Assembly: GCA_019745415.1 (NCBI GenBank)
Contig: JAIETF010000012.1
Coordinates: 1-64,000, forward strand
Direction of reading: 5' to 3'
DNA from: Candidatus Obscuribacterales bacterium
GTDB lineage: Bacteria > Cyanobacteriota > Vampirovibrionia > Obscuribacterales > Obscuribacteraceae
Length of the DNA: 64,000 nt
Position numbers and translations under genes: made by a program. Under the pieces are notes generated by a model, which saw nothing but the letters and a program-made list of their open reading frames with translations, made no database searches and was not told where the DNA came from. Positions 19,216-27,828 of the stretch are shown here, one piece after another (position 1 is the stretch's first letter; the number at the start of each line of letters is the position of its first letter).

Positions 19216-19549
19216 CCCTCACTAACCCCACTTACGCCATGTAAGAAAAATGAAGAAATATAATCGATGCTATCGCGCCTGGCATGGGCGTGGGTATCTA
19301 TTTGGCAGTATTTTTCTATATGGGTTCCTATACAGTTTTTTTACTGTTAAAAGTCTCCAAAAACCGCGATTTTTTGCCGCCAATATATCTTTTCCGTACA
19401 AAGTTATAAGTTTGGGGAGCAGTCAGAGTTGTCTGCACGGGTAAGAATTAAAGCGTGCCCCCTTATTTTGCCAGCTTGGTGGACCCCACCATCCTCCTCT
19501 TTTACTAGTCCGCATCTACTAAATTGAATCTGGATCACCTGAGGAAGCA
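19216..19549. other. Divergent intergenic region
   Basis: This 334-bp AT-rich gap separates the LRV gene (-) from the TPR gene (+). It should hold both promoters. Runs of T and A occur at about 19310-19390, but no unambiguous -35/-10 pair, riboswitch, RNA gene or credible reading frame was seen. Confidence 0.6.
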
Positions 19550-20350
19550 ATGAAGTTAGAAACAATCACTGAATTGGAAAGGTTCCTGAATATTCAGGAA
19601 CAAGCACTAGGAAGTGATAGCCCGGAAGTGGCCAACACTCTCACTCGCCTGGCTGACCTTTATTTTTCCAAGGGGCTACTGGAAGAGGCGGAGGCTTTAT
19701 ATCGTCGCGCCCTCAATATAAAGGAACAAAGTTCGGGGCTGCATAAAATTGATATAGAAAGTACAAGGCAGAATTTAGAGAAAGTTTTGACCCGAAAACG
19801 GGCGCCTTCTCAGTCTCGTACCCCTTCCAGTCATGTCCAGTGGCAGACCGATTCGTCTACTTCTCTTGATGCCGTGCCTCCATCGATGGCTCTGGGATGG
19901 CCTTCGGCATTCGATCAGGACAAAGATAAAGAACTCGAAATCGAGCTGGCCTCGATAAAGCATATGATGGGGTTGGAGCATCCCCAGGTGGCTGATTGCC
20001 TAACTCGAATCGCAGATCAATACTGCCGAAACAAGAGATATTGCGAGATGGAACCTGTCTTGCAAGAAGCCTTGCGAATCAGGGAAAGAGCTCTTGGCGC
20101 CGAACATCCACTTGTTTCGAGCAGTCTCAAGAATCTTGCCAGGCTTTATTATTTTCAGAAACGTTACGAACTCTCCGAGCCTCTTTTTAAAAGAGCGCTT
20201 GCAATAAGACAAAAAGCTTATGGCAAAAACCATGAGCGTTATGCCGATGTGGAAGAGCAGTATGCAAAACTGCTTAGAAAGACCGGCAGGGCGATGCTCG
20301 CCCAAGACCTAGACGATCATGTCAAACAAGTGCGCAGCGGCCGTCGCTAA
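19550..20350 (+). CDS. Kinesin-light-chain-type TPR protein
   Basis: A protein of 266 residues made of tetratricopeptide repeats of the kinesin-light-chain kind: one pair near 10-80 (ALGSDSPEVANTLTRLADLY, EEAEALYRRALNIKEQ), a Ser/Thr/Pro-rich linker (about 85-125), then three more repeats (about 130-260) with ALGAEHPLVSSSLKNLARLY and YELSEPLFKRALAIRQKAYG. It has no signal peptide or catalytic domain, so it is likely a cytoplasmic adaptor. A GAGGAAG ribosome site precedes the ATG. It is transcribed toward the tandem hairpin array that lies 44 bp past its stop codon. Confidence 0.85.
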   Translation: MKLETITELERFLNIQEQALGSDSPEVANTLTRLADLYFSKGLLEEAEALYRRALNIKEQSSGLHKIDIESTRQNLEKVLTRKRAPSQSRTPSSHVQWQTDSSTSLDAVPPSMALGWPSAFDQDKDKELEIELASIKHMMGLEHPQVADCLTRIADQYCRNKRYCEMEPVLQEALRIRERALGAEHPLVSSSLKNLARLYYFQKRYELSEPLFKRALAIRQKAYGKNHERYADVEEQYAKLLRKTGRAMLAQDLDDHVKQVRSGRR

Positions 20351-20394
20351 CTACGTGCCCCTGCAAAAATTTTCCCTGCCCGTGCCTGACAGAA

Positions 20395-20555
20395 GAGGAT
20401 GCAGCAATGCATCCTCTTCTAGATCTAAGACAGATTTGAGGATGCAGCAATGCATCCTCTTCTAGATCTAAGACAGATTTGAGGATGCAGCAATGCATTC
20501 TCTTCTAGATCTAAGACAGATTAGAGGATGCAGCACAGCATCCTCTTCTAGATCT
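20395..20555. repeat. Tandem array of 43-bp hairpin repeats (3.7 copies)
   Basis: Units begin at 20395, 20438, 20481 and 20524; the first three are 43 bp and the last ends after 32 bp at 20555. Each unit holds an 8-bp inverted repeat (GAGGATGC...GCATCCTC) with a six-base loop, then TTCTAGATCT and an AAGACAGATTT spacer. In unit 1 the stem extends to 12 bp. The C-to-T change in unit 3 still allows a G-U pair, and unit 4 has altered loop bases only. The array fills the gap between two convergent genes, so tandem terminators or an RNA-stability element are plausible. Confidence 0.93.
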
Positions 20556-20562
20556 GGCAGAA

Positions 20563-21294
20563 TCAAGGTCTTCTGCTGTTTTCGCTAATTCTTCTTAGAT
20601 AAGCATTCATTTCATTTTGGGTTATTGGAGTAAGAAGAGTTTGAGAGCGCATGCGGCGTTCATCTGGATGAACGCCGGTGTTTATGGCAATGACTTCACC
20701 GCGATTATTGTAGGTAGGTCCTCCTGAATAACCGCTATGAATTTGCGCCCGAGAGCCGATAAAGGAACGATTAGGGTTCTCGCCGCGCATAGCCTCACTA
20801 TAAGGCACGCCGGTTAAGGCTTGATAGGTACCGTTTCGATTGATGGCGCCCGGCGATACATGAAAGGCATTGCTTTGGTTTGGAAAGCCAAAGCTAGTGG
20901 CTTCTCCGCTGGTTGGACGCTGCTCGGCTATTTTAGCCGGCTGGCATAATCTTTCGGTATCGGCTCCAGTCCTCACTGAAAGTATGGAGAGATCTTTAGA
21001 GGGCACTCTCATCTCGATATTGGCAGGAAAGGCGCTGCCGTCGCTGAATCGAACTTCTCGAGAGGTGATATTTTGATTATGACGTTCTCCCGCCACGTGA
21101 TTGGCTGTCGCCACATAGCATGTATCGGCGGTTTTGCCGATGGCCACGCCGGTGCCGTGGCCGCCCACGGCGCCTTCTGAAATATTAATGCGAACCGATT
21201 GACTCTGGGCTCTTTCATAGAGTTGTTTGGTATTAAGGTCAGGCATTTCAAAATTGCAGCCGTTGGTACGGGCGCCAGCTCTCAACGTCGGCAA
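20563..21294 (-). CDS. Trypsin-like serine protease (reading frame preceded by an in-frame stop)
   Basis: Chymotrypsin-fold protease of 243 residues from the TTG at 21294. Residue H66 lies in TANHVAG, D101 in SKDLSIL and S190 in GYSGGP, a complete catalytic triad as in DegP/trypsin-2 families, but there is no PDZ domain. The TTG start has a weak AGAAGG four bases upstream. No signal peptide is visible. The same frame is open upstream for 25 more codons back to a TAA at 21370-21372, and beyond that TAA an ATG-started 42-codon frame continues in register. The gene may therefore be a two-part remnant, a nonsense mutant, or a genuine late start. See the separate entry for the upstream fragment. 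Confidence 0.75.
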   Translation of the reverse strand: MPTLRAGARTNGCNFEMPDLNTKQLYERAQSQSVRINISEGAVGGHGTGVAIGKTADTCYVATANHVAGERHNQNITSREVRFSDGSAFPANIEMRVPSKDLSILSVRTGADTERLCQPAKIAEQRPTSGEATSFGFPNQSNAFHVSPGAINRNGTYQALTGVPYSEAMRGENPNRSFIGSRAQIHSGYSGGPTYNNRGEVIAINTGVHPDERRMRSQTLLTPITQNEMNAYLRRISENSRRP

Positions 21295-21369
21295 CTGACC
21301 TTCTTGCGGTCCGCTTCGGCAGTTCCTGCCTTCGAAGTTAGTAATGGGCTCTGGATTGCGGCTGAATGT

Positions 21370-21498
21370 TTAATTGACTTCGCTAAGCATCTTTTCGCTT
21401 GCTCTGGCACTTTCGTTAGCAGAGTTCGCTGATTGAATTTGGTTTTCTGTACGTCTTTCAGCAGACGCTCCTCTATCTGGGGCGTTTTCTTGACTCAT
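21370..21498 (-). pseudogene. 42-codon frame in register with the protease, ending in TAA
   Basis: An ATG at 21498 with a weak AGG site six bases upstream starts a 42-residue frame (MSQENAPDRGAS...), polar and rich in Ser, Glu, Asn and Arg. It ends at TAA 21370-21372. The distance from 21498 to the protease start at 21294 is exactly 204 bases, so both lie in one frame separated by a single stop. The simplest reading is that this is the original N-terminus of the protease, cut off by a nonsense change. A free-standing small protein is possible. Confidence 0.45.
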
Positions 21499-21680
21499 AT
21501 TAGACCTATTAAAAAGAAAAGGAGGTGACCCAAACGACAAGTCAGTAGCCGGGAAATAATTGTTCTAGGGATACAGGTGAGAAAATACAGGTGAGAAATA
21601 AATGTAGAAAAATTGAGTGGGTGGTCTCTATAACATATGCGAGTTCTGTAAAGGAATTGAAAATTCCAGCAGAGCTAAGT

Positions 21681-22796
21681 TCACTTTTCCGAGACGATCA
21701 ATTTTGCTTTCCATCTCTTTAGTGCTAGACCACTCAAAAAGGTTGCGGCAGGCAAAAGTCCTATGCAGAGCCAGATGAACTTACCTGGTGTACCAAGCGC
21801 TCTGCCGAAATGTAGACGTGTCAGCCATGCTGTCACTGTATCAATATCAGTAAAATCAGAGCCAATTAGTTTTACTTGCTGTGGAAAGACCCAGACTTCT
21901 AAAGGCACATTCAATTTGTCATAAAAGAAGAATCTGTAGGCCGGGATATGCTTCTTGGGAAAAGAAATTTCTCTCAAAGCGAATTTCTTTCTTTGTTCTG
22001 AGTCTTTAAGAGACTGTTCTGCTTTCTGTCTGAGTGTGTCTAGATTGCTAAAACTGCCTTTGCGATTGAATTGGTAATTGGATGCCCAGAACTTTCTGAA
22101 TTCGATTGGGAAGGCAAAGTTAAGAGCGCTGATAGTGAAAAGCAAGATTGGGAGTGTAGCTAGCAAGGCCAGATATTTATGCAAGAGAAGTTTGTTCTTA
22201 GGAAGCAATTTTAGTCTAGATATGTGGAACTCTTTCCTTAATGAATATTGGGGCAATAGGGTTAGAGCCAAGCCTGAAGCTAAAAGCAATTGAACGGCGA
22301 GAGCCAGGTAGCCTTGATATTGTTTGCCTGGTTTACCCAAAGCTAGGTCGTGATGCAAATCGCCAATCTTCTCCACCAACCAAGGTTCTCTTTTTTCTTC
22401 AATAAAATTGCCGGTGCTTCTTTCTAGACCGAGTGCTCTAGAGCCATTTTCTCCAGATATGTGAATGTAAATGAGATTGCCCTGCGAGCCATCAATATTT
22501 TCAATGAACTTGACTTGATTATGAGGAATCGATGTTGATGCCGTCGCTTGGGCGCTCTGACAAAGTCTATCTAGGTCAATACTTGGGCTGTTTCCCATTT
22601 CAGTGGCTTTCTTTTGCTGGATAATTCCTACAACTTCGTCTTTAAAGACAAGTGAGACGCCGCTCAGGCTCATGAATAAAAGGTAGAGACCAAAAACTCC
22701 ACCCAACACACTATGTATGGCCCTCATCGCCTGAGCACTTTGGCTCCGGCTGTTGGTTTTGTTTCGCTCTTTGGTGCTAGCTATGGGGATGGACAT
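21681..22796 (-). CDS. PepSY-associated transmembrane protein (PiuB-like)
   Basis: A protein of 371 residues with the plan of PepSY_TM proteins: a first membrane helix (about 25-50; AIHSVLGGVFGLYLLFMSLSGVSLVFKDEV), an outer PepSY-like domain, and further helices near 165-185, 205-230 and 340-362. The conserved RxxHxxLGxxxG pattern at the first helix is visible. Such proteins are often iron-regulated and take part in metal or siderophore reduction and uptake. It is the last gene of a coupled minus-strand operon: its start overlaps the MFS gene stop by 20 bp. Function in iron handling is inferred from the family. Confidence 0.78.
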   Translation of the reverse strand: MSIPIASTKERNKTNSRSQSAQAMRAIHSVLGGVFGLYLLFMSLSGVSLVFKDEVVGIIQQKKATEMGNSPSIDLDRLCQSAQATASTSIPHNQVKFIENIDGSQGNLIYIHISGENGSRALGLERSTGNFIEEKREPWLVEKIGDLHHDLALGKPGKQYQGYLALAVQLLLASGLALTLLPQYSLRKEFHISRLKLLPKNKLLLHKYLALLATLPILLFTISALNFAFPIEFRKFWASNYQFNRKGSFSNLDTLRQKAEQSLKDSEQRKKFALREISFPKKHIPAYRFFFYDKLNVPLEVWVFPQQVKLIGSDFTDIDTVTAWLTRLHFGRALGTPGKFIWLCIGLLPAATFLSGLALKRWKAKLIVSEK

Positions 22797-24183
22797 CTTT
22801 AAAGCGATACCAGAGAGTCAGGTCGTAAACACATTTAAGAGCTCCGCCTAAAATTAGAGGTAGTCCGGCCGACATTGTTGAGACTGACAGCCCAGCCACT
22901 AGGGGCGCTAGTCCCTGCGCGAGGGCGCGGGCGCTGGCTGTAAGTGAAGCCGCATAAGGTCGCTCTTCGGGCTTTACCAAAATCATCGAAAAAGCTTGTC
23001 TGGCTGGAATGTCCATGCTGGAGAATAAACTGCGCACCACTAGCAGTGCACCCGCGGCGCCGGCGCTGGGCATGAAGGGCATTAAACATAGGGCGAAACT
23101 GCAAGGTAGGTGCGTGAAGACCATGGTTGACAAAAGCCCGAAACGTCTAGCCAGGTAAGGCGCCATCAAAAATGAGACTGCTCCAAGTAAATTGGTCAGG
23201 CAAAAGATGAGTCCGACAAAGTCGGCCTTGCAACCATATTTGGTGATGAACCAAGCCGAAAGCAGAGACTGAACTACAAAGCCGCCGCCAAAAGCATCCA
23301 GAGACTGCAAGCCGGCTAGCCAGTTGATATGGCGGTTCTTGATGGCGCTTAAGGTACAGTTGCTTAGACTTGGTCTGGGCTTGGTGTTCTTATCAGTGTT
23401 CTCATCAGTGTTCTTATCAGTGTTCTTGTCAGTTTTCTTGGCTGTGTTCTCACTATCCTTTCTTGAGGGTACAGCTTTCATCTGCGCATAAAGAAGTGAA
23501 AGGGTCAGTCCTATGGCAAAATAGGAAGCTAGGAGTATTCTGGTTGCTTCTTCTCCGCCGTTTGCTAGGCATAATCCGGCTATGAGCGAGCCCAAGGCGG
23601 CGCCGCCAAAGCCGAAGAGGTTATAGACAGATAGAATACGTGTCAGTTTTTCGGCATGGCTGCTCTCATCAGGGCTGCCGCACTCTTCAGAACTCTCAGC
23701 CAAAAGAGACTGTTCAAGAGCGCTAAAGGCGCCACCTTCGAATCCTGCCGGGCTAATCGTTCCGGCAACGATCGCAAGTGCGATGAGTGCTTTGTTGTTG
23801 GTGGCGGCTAGAATCAATCCACTCAATGCGAGCAGCAGCCCTGAGAATAGAAGAATGTTTTTGGTGCCATATTTGGCTGCCATCAAAGCCAGTAAGGTGG
23901 TAACAATAGCGTCTTCAATTAAAGTGGCCGAGAGTAGGGCACCTATTTCAAAGTGACTAAACTGACAAGCTTTGAGATGGATGGCTAAGATTACTGCAAC
24001 GGAACCGAAGGCAAAAGTGCGCAAAGCCTTTGCAGAAAAGACTATTGCTAAAAGTCTATTGCGGTTGAATTGTCTGGCTTGGGCAATTCGTAAGCATTGT
24101 TGGAAGTCTCGATTTGTATTGAGTCCTTCTTCTTCGAGAGTCTCAAGTCTTTTACTGTCAGCGCTTTTGATTGAGTTGCTCAA
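22777..24183 (-). CDS. MFS transporter
   Basis: Polytopic protein of 468 residues with about 12 hydrophobic segments in two halves. The hydrophilic loop between the halves (near 245-275) contains a Lys/Asn/Thr/Asp tandem repeat. The start is TTG, and its first bases form a TTGA overlap with the stop of the upstream GCS2-type ligase gene, indicating translational coupling. Substrate is unknown. Position between a peptide-bond-forming ligase and a PepSY protein suggests export of a small amino-acid-derived product, but this is inference. Confidence 0.82.
   Translation of the reverse strand: MSNSIKSADSKRLETLEEEGLNTNRDFQQCLRIAQARQFNRNRLLAIVFSAKALRTFAFGSVAVILAIHLKACQFSHFEIGALLSATLIEDAIVTTLLALMAAKYGTKNILLFSGLLLALSGLILAATNNKALIALAIVAGTISPAGFEGGAFSALEQSLLAESSEECGSPDESSHAEKLTRILSVYNLFGFGGAALGSLIAGLCLANGGEEATRILLASYFAIGLTLSLLYAQMKAVPSRKDSENTAKKTDKNTDKNTDENTDKNTKPRPSLSNCTLSAIKNRHINWLAGLQSLDAFGGGFVVQSLLSAWFITKYGCKADFVGLIFCLTNLLGAVSFLMAPYLARRFGLLSTMVFTHLPCSFALCLMPFMPSAGAAGALLVVRSLFSSMDIPARQAFSMILVKPEERPYAASLTASARALAQGLAPLVAGLSVSTMSAGLPLILGGALKCVYDLTLWYRFKDVHPHS
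23384..23431. repeat. Four tandem 12-bp units inside the MFS gene
   Basis: GTGTTCTTATCA-type units start at 23384, 23396, 23408 and 23420, with two single-base variants. They keep the frame and encode the repeating (K/E)NTD peptide in the central cytoplasmic loop of the transporter. Confidence 0.9.
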
Positions 24184-25370
24184 GCTATAACCTCTAGCCT
24201 CTTTCCTTCCGCTTTGGCCGTCTGAACTTCATGCACTTTGGTTTCCTGAAAATCTTCAGCTTCGATTGCTTCTCGCAGCAAGAGGGCTCTTTCAATAGAT
24301 CCCTCCAGTCTTGCCGTCAAAAGAAGTTCGTGCGCCGGTAACCGATTATCAAAGACGCGCTTTTCTAGAATCTTTAGCTCTTGCTCTAAGGAACAGCGAT
24401 CAATATAAAAATAGTTTTCCAGAGATTGGTCAGCGGCAATCAGATCAATAACTCTTCTAATCAGGTCTTTATCTTCCGGCTGGTCTGGTCCGGTTAAGGC
24501 CAGCCTCTGCAGATTAGCCTGCGCCTCACTGTCTGAGCATCTGCCAGGGAGTTTCTTGTTTGTCAGAACAGTTATAGCAACCATAAAAAGGGCTTGATAT
24601 ATGCGCGTTCCGGGCGCCATTTCAAAACCCTTGAACTCAAAGCGCAGCTTACTCTGGTCTTCGGCTTCTCCGCCTCGATGAATGTAATAGAGCGGTGCCC
24701 AAAGCGATCTCCTTTTGGTTCGGACCGAAAGTAGTGTCTGCCCTGATTGGCTTATTGCCTCATTGCCGGCCAGAAATGGTGAATTGAAAGTCAATGCGAA
24801 GAAGGCGGGCATGTAGAAGTTAATCTTATCGTTCAATTCGGCAAGATCGAGTTCCTTCGTCATTTCAACAGGCAGGCTGATATTGAAATCCGGTCCATAG
24901 GTTGCTGTGGCTACTCGGGCCCAGTTCCAATAATCTTCTCTTTCGTAATTTCGCGGGGCATCAAATTCCGAGGCTCTAGGGTGATGTCCCACGCTCGCAG
25001 TGGACCACGCTTCCTTCTTGAGCCTCTCGTCAAGACGGGTTCTCAAGGTGTTTAGTTCATATACTGCCGCCTGTGGAGAACTGCAAATCGAAGTTCTGGC
25101 TTCGATTCCTTTGGGCAGTAGGTGCAAGGGGATAGAAAAATCAGGTGTGGTTAGCGTGTAGCCTTCGATGAGATAGTGTCCGCGCTTTCTGTGCAAAGGC
25201 TTCTGATTTAAGCCATACAAGCTCAGATCTGAAGTGTCTATTGAGTCGACAATCGAAAGCAGGTTTTCTAATTCGAGGTCATTAATCCAGAGCGACTTCA
25301 GGTCGTTCTGCCCAATCAAGAGATATTCAGTTTCAATGCCAAAGCCGAAGCCTGCATCTTCTTGCCTCAA
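24180..25370 (-). CDS. GCS2-type carboxylate-amine ligase (glutamate-cysteine ligase family 2)
   Basis: A protein of 396 residues. The N-terminal FGIETEYLLI block, the ASVGHHPRAS segment (equivalent to the GTHP region of YbdK/GCS2 enzymes), YGPDFNISLPVE and FEFKGFEMAPGTR place it in the glutamine-synthetase-like GCS2 family. Members make gamma-glutamyl or other amide bonds with ATP; the cyanobacterial ones supply glutathione. The start is chosen as the TTG at 25370, preceded by GAGG six bases upstream; the TTG at 25382 is also open. It heads an operon with an MFS transporter and a PepSY membrane protein. No glutathione synthetase gene is adjacent, so the product may be a gamma-glutamyl compound other than glutathione. 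Confidence 0.75.
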   Translation of the reverse strand: MRQEDAGFGFGIETEYLLIGQNDLKSLWINDLELENLLSIVDSIDTSDLSLYGLNQKPLHRKRGHYLIEGYTLTTPDFSIPLHLLPKGIEARTSICSSPQAAVYELNTLRTRLDERLKKEAWSTASVGHHPRASEFDAPRNYEREDYWNWARVATATYGPDFNISLPVEMTKELDLAELNDKINFYMPAFFALTFNSPFLAGNEAISQSGQTLLSVRTKRRSLWAPLYYIHRGGEAEDQSKLRFEFKGFEMAPGTRIYQALFMVAITVLTNKKLPGRCSDSEAQANLQRLALTGPDQPEDKDLIRRVIDLIAADQSLENYFYIDRCSLEQELKILEKRVFDNRLPAHELLLTARLEGSIERALLLREAIEAEDFQETKVHEVQTAKAEGKRLEVIA

Positions 25371-25586
25371 GGCGCACCTCAATTATTTTTCTAACTAGTC
25401 TTGCTAAAGGAATGTCAGCCGGACATTGAAAAAGGATAGCATTGTCGATAACTTATTGAGAAATATTCTTATCTAGTAGCTGTTTTGATCGGTATTCAGA
25501 AAAACGCAGAAATTTCTCAATATCTGCAATCCATTGCGAGAGAAGTCGTTTCCGCCTCGGCTCGGAGTCGCTTGAAAACTCGCCGC

Positions 25587-27569
25587 TTAAGTACTCTCTG
25601 CAACTGTTCTCGATCTCTTTAACCTCGTGACAAGCGCCGCCATGTCGTCGTATCGACCGAAAGACGGCACTAAGTAAGTCCCTTCGATTAAATCAGTTAC
25701 TTCTGACAAGAGAGCCTCGGCTTGTTCTAGTCCCACGCGGGCTCCGTCGTCTCCGGCTTTAGCCATTTCTTCGCGAATATGCTTAGGAATAGTGATTCCA
25801 GGCACTTCGTTATGCAAATACTCGGCGTGTTTCGAGCTATGTAGAGGCATTATCCCGACCAAAAGAGGAATCGGGCAGCCGCCCATATCTTCGATAAAGT
25901 CCGCCAGATCACTCTTGCGGTAAATCGGTTGGGTCATGATAAAGTCAGCACCTGCCTCGATTTTCCGCTTTATGCGCTCTAATTCGAGGGCGCGATTCTG
26001 GGCTGTTGGATTAAGGGCGCAGCCAATTGAAAGGGAAAGCGGGGCACCAATGGTATTGCCTGCGATATCGCGCCCTTGGTTCAGTTGCTTGATTATTTTG
26101 ATTAAGCCAATCGAATCCACATCGTAGACCGCAGTGGCATGAGCGTAGTTGCCCAAGGCCGGCGGGTCGCCGGTCAAGGCTAGGATATTGTGCAGACCCA
26201 AGGCCTGGCAGCCGATAAGGTCAGCTTGCATACCCATCAGATTTCTATCTCTCGTGGTGAAATGAATTATGGTATCAACACCGATGCGCTGGCTGAGCAG
26301 TTGGCAGGTGGCTAGTGATGACATTCTCACTCTCGCCATAGGGCTATCGCCGACATTGATGGCGTCGGCGCCCGCAGCGTAAAGCAGCTCCGCTGCCTGA
26401 GTGATTTTCTTAGTGCCAGCGCCCTTGGGCGGGTCTAGTTCGACAGAAATATAGAAATCTTGCTCCGATTTCTGTTTGATTCGACGTAAGCGATCTGCCA
26501 GCGAGATTCTTGCGTTCTCTTTCGAGCCTGCAGTCTCGACCGTGTTTTCTATTGCTTCCGGATTGTAGAGCACATTCAGGAGCGAGCCGGCCGGTTTTGA
26601 CTCGGCGCCTTTTAACTCCTTGCTCTCCTCTTTATTTGAGTTTTCTTCGTTCTGAGCGATGTATAGGTCGAGCGCCTGCCTCATAGCCTTGATATGGTCC
26701 GGTGTTGTACCGCAGCAACCGCCCACGATGCGAGCTCCGGCTCGCAAGTAAGGCTCGATATAAGAAGCGCAATACTTCGGTTTGCTCATAAACATCGGGC
26801 GTCCGCCCATCAAGCTAGGCTGACCGGCATTGGGAAGGCAGGAAAAGGTGAGACGATTTGGCGAAATGTTCAAACTTTTGATGGTAGTGGTTAAGCGCAG
26901 AAACGAATCGAAGACAGGGCCGGGACCGGCACCGCAGTTGATACCAATTACATCGGGCATATCGTCCCCGAGTTCTTGCAAAAGTTTGACAATGTCTTCC
27001 GGTACTGCCCCGAGCAAGGTATGTCCTTCTACCGAGAATGAAAGCTGAGCAATCACAGGCAGTTTGGAAACATTGCGGGCGGCTTTGACCGCCAGGGCGG
27101 TTTCTTCCAGGCTGGACATGGTTTCGATTAGAAAGAGGTCTACACCTCCGGCCAAAAGGGCTTCCATTTGCTCTTTGAAAGCGTCGCAAATAGAGTCTCT
27201 GTCTGTATCACCGAGCGGCGGCAGTAATTTACCGGTTGGTCCCACCGAACCGGCCACGAAAACCGGTTGACCGGTGATCTCTCTGGCGTTCCGGGCTACT
27301 TTTGCCGACCAGACGTTGATTTTCCAGACCTCGCCATCAAGTCCATGATTAGCCAGCTTAAATCTGTTTCCACTAAATGAGTTGGTTTCTATAATCTCGG
27401 CACCGGCATTGATATAGTCCACGTGCACTTGCTGCACTGTTTCTTGCCTGGTCAAATTGAGGTGTTCGAAACTAGCCTCTCCAGAGGTTCCTCTTGAATA
27501 CAGTAGTGTGCCTATCCCCCCATCAGCCAGGAGTGGACGTTTGGCCAGGGTTTCGAGAAACGGGTGCAT
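25587..27569 (-). CDS. Bifunctional homocysteine S-methyltransferase / methylenetetrahydrofolate reductase
   Basis: A fusion of 660 residues like Bacillus YitJ. The N-terminal barrel (about 1-305) carries DGGIGTLLYSRG, GINCGAGPGP and GGCCGTTPDH, the last two supplying zinc-binding cysteines for homocysteine. After an acidic linker (about 310-345) the C-terminal TIM barrel (about 350-655) has the MTHFR signature (FYISVELDPPKG, ALTGDPP, MTQPIYR), which reduces methylene-THF to methyl-THF with flavin. It therefore makes the methyl donor used by metH at 12-15 kb and may itself remethylate homocysteine. It is divergent from lepA. No SAM riboswitch could be recognised in the 190 bases before the ATG. 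Confidence 0.93.
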   Translation of the reverse strand: MHPFLETLAKRPLLADGGIGTLLYSRGTSGEASFEHLNLTRQETVQQVHVDYINAGAEIIETNSFSGNRFKLANHGLDGEVWKINVWSAKVARNAREITGQPVFVAGSVGPTGKLLPPLGDTDRDSICDAFKEQMEALLAGGVDLFLIETMSSLEETALAVKAARNVSKLPVIAQLSFSVEGHTLLGAVPEDIVKLLQELGDDMPDVIGINCGAGPGPVFDSFLRLTTTIKSLNISPNRLTFSCLPNAGQPSLMGGRPMFMSKPKYCASYIEPYLRAGARIVGGCCGTTPDHIKAMRQALDLYIAQNEENSNKEESKELKGAESKPAGSLLNVLYNPEAIENTVETAGSKENARISLADRLRRIKQKSEQDFYISVELDPPKGAGTKKITQAAELLYAAGADAINVGDSPMARVRMSSLATCQLLSQRIGVDTIIHFTTRDRNLMGMQADLIGCQALGLHNILALTGDPPALGNYAHATAVYDVDSIGLIKIIKQLNQGRDIAGNTIGAPLSLSIGCALNPTAQNRALELERIKRKIEAGADFIMTQPIYRKSDLADFIEDMGGCPIPLLVGIMPLHSSKHAEYLHNEVPGITIPKHIREEMAKAGDDGARVGLEQAEALLSEVTDLIEGTYLVPSFGRYDDMAALVTRLKRSRTVAEST

Positions 27570-27828
27570 GCACTTTACTCATCTTTTTCGGAATGTCTCT
27601 TCAATGATAACGTCTGTTCACCTGAGCGCCTTGGGTCTAGCCCTTACCTGGTAATATACTTAACGGTAAAGCGGGTTGTGCCGAGCCTGAACCGGGCTGA
27701 CGGTTCTTGCCTCTCAAGTAGAGGTTTGGATAGGGCTCATAGTTTGGATCTCTAGCCAATTGCCTGAACCGCTGTATTCGAAGAACAAACAAGAACTGAC
27801 CAGCCGAGAACAAACAGAAGGACTCCCT

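Noticed and set aside
20395..20555. CRISPR array
   Set aside because: The repeated unit has no variable spacers; repeats are contiguous and there are no cas genes.
21521..21545. Sequence matching the 3' end of 16S rRNA (TCACCTCCTTTTC on the minus strand)
   Set aside because: No other 16S sequence surrounds it. It is the complement of a plus-strand GGAGGTGA that has no reading frame after it (stop after seven codons).
25440..25480. Fur-box-like AGAA-ATA-TTCT upstream of the GCS2 operon
   Set aside because: Only a short palindrome; too weak a match to the Fur consensus to call, although it would suit the PepSY context.
27570..27760. SAM or cobalamin riboswitch before the MTHFR fusion
   Set aside because: Searched by eye on the minus strand; no conserved core of either riboswitch class was found.
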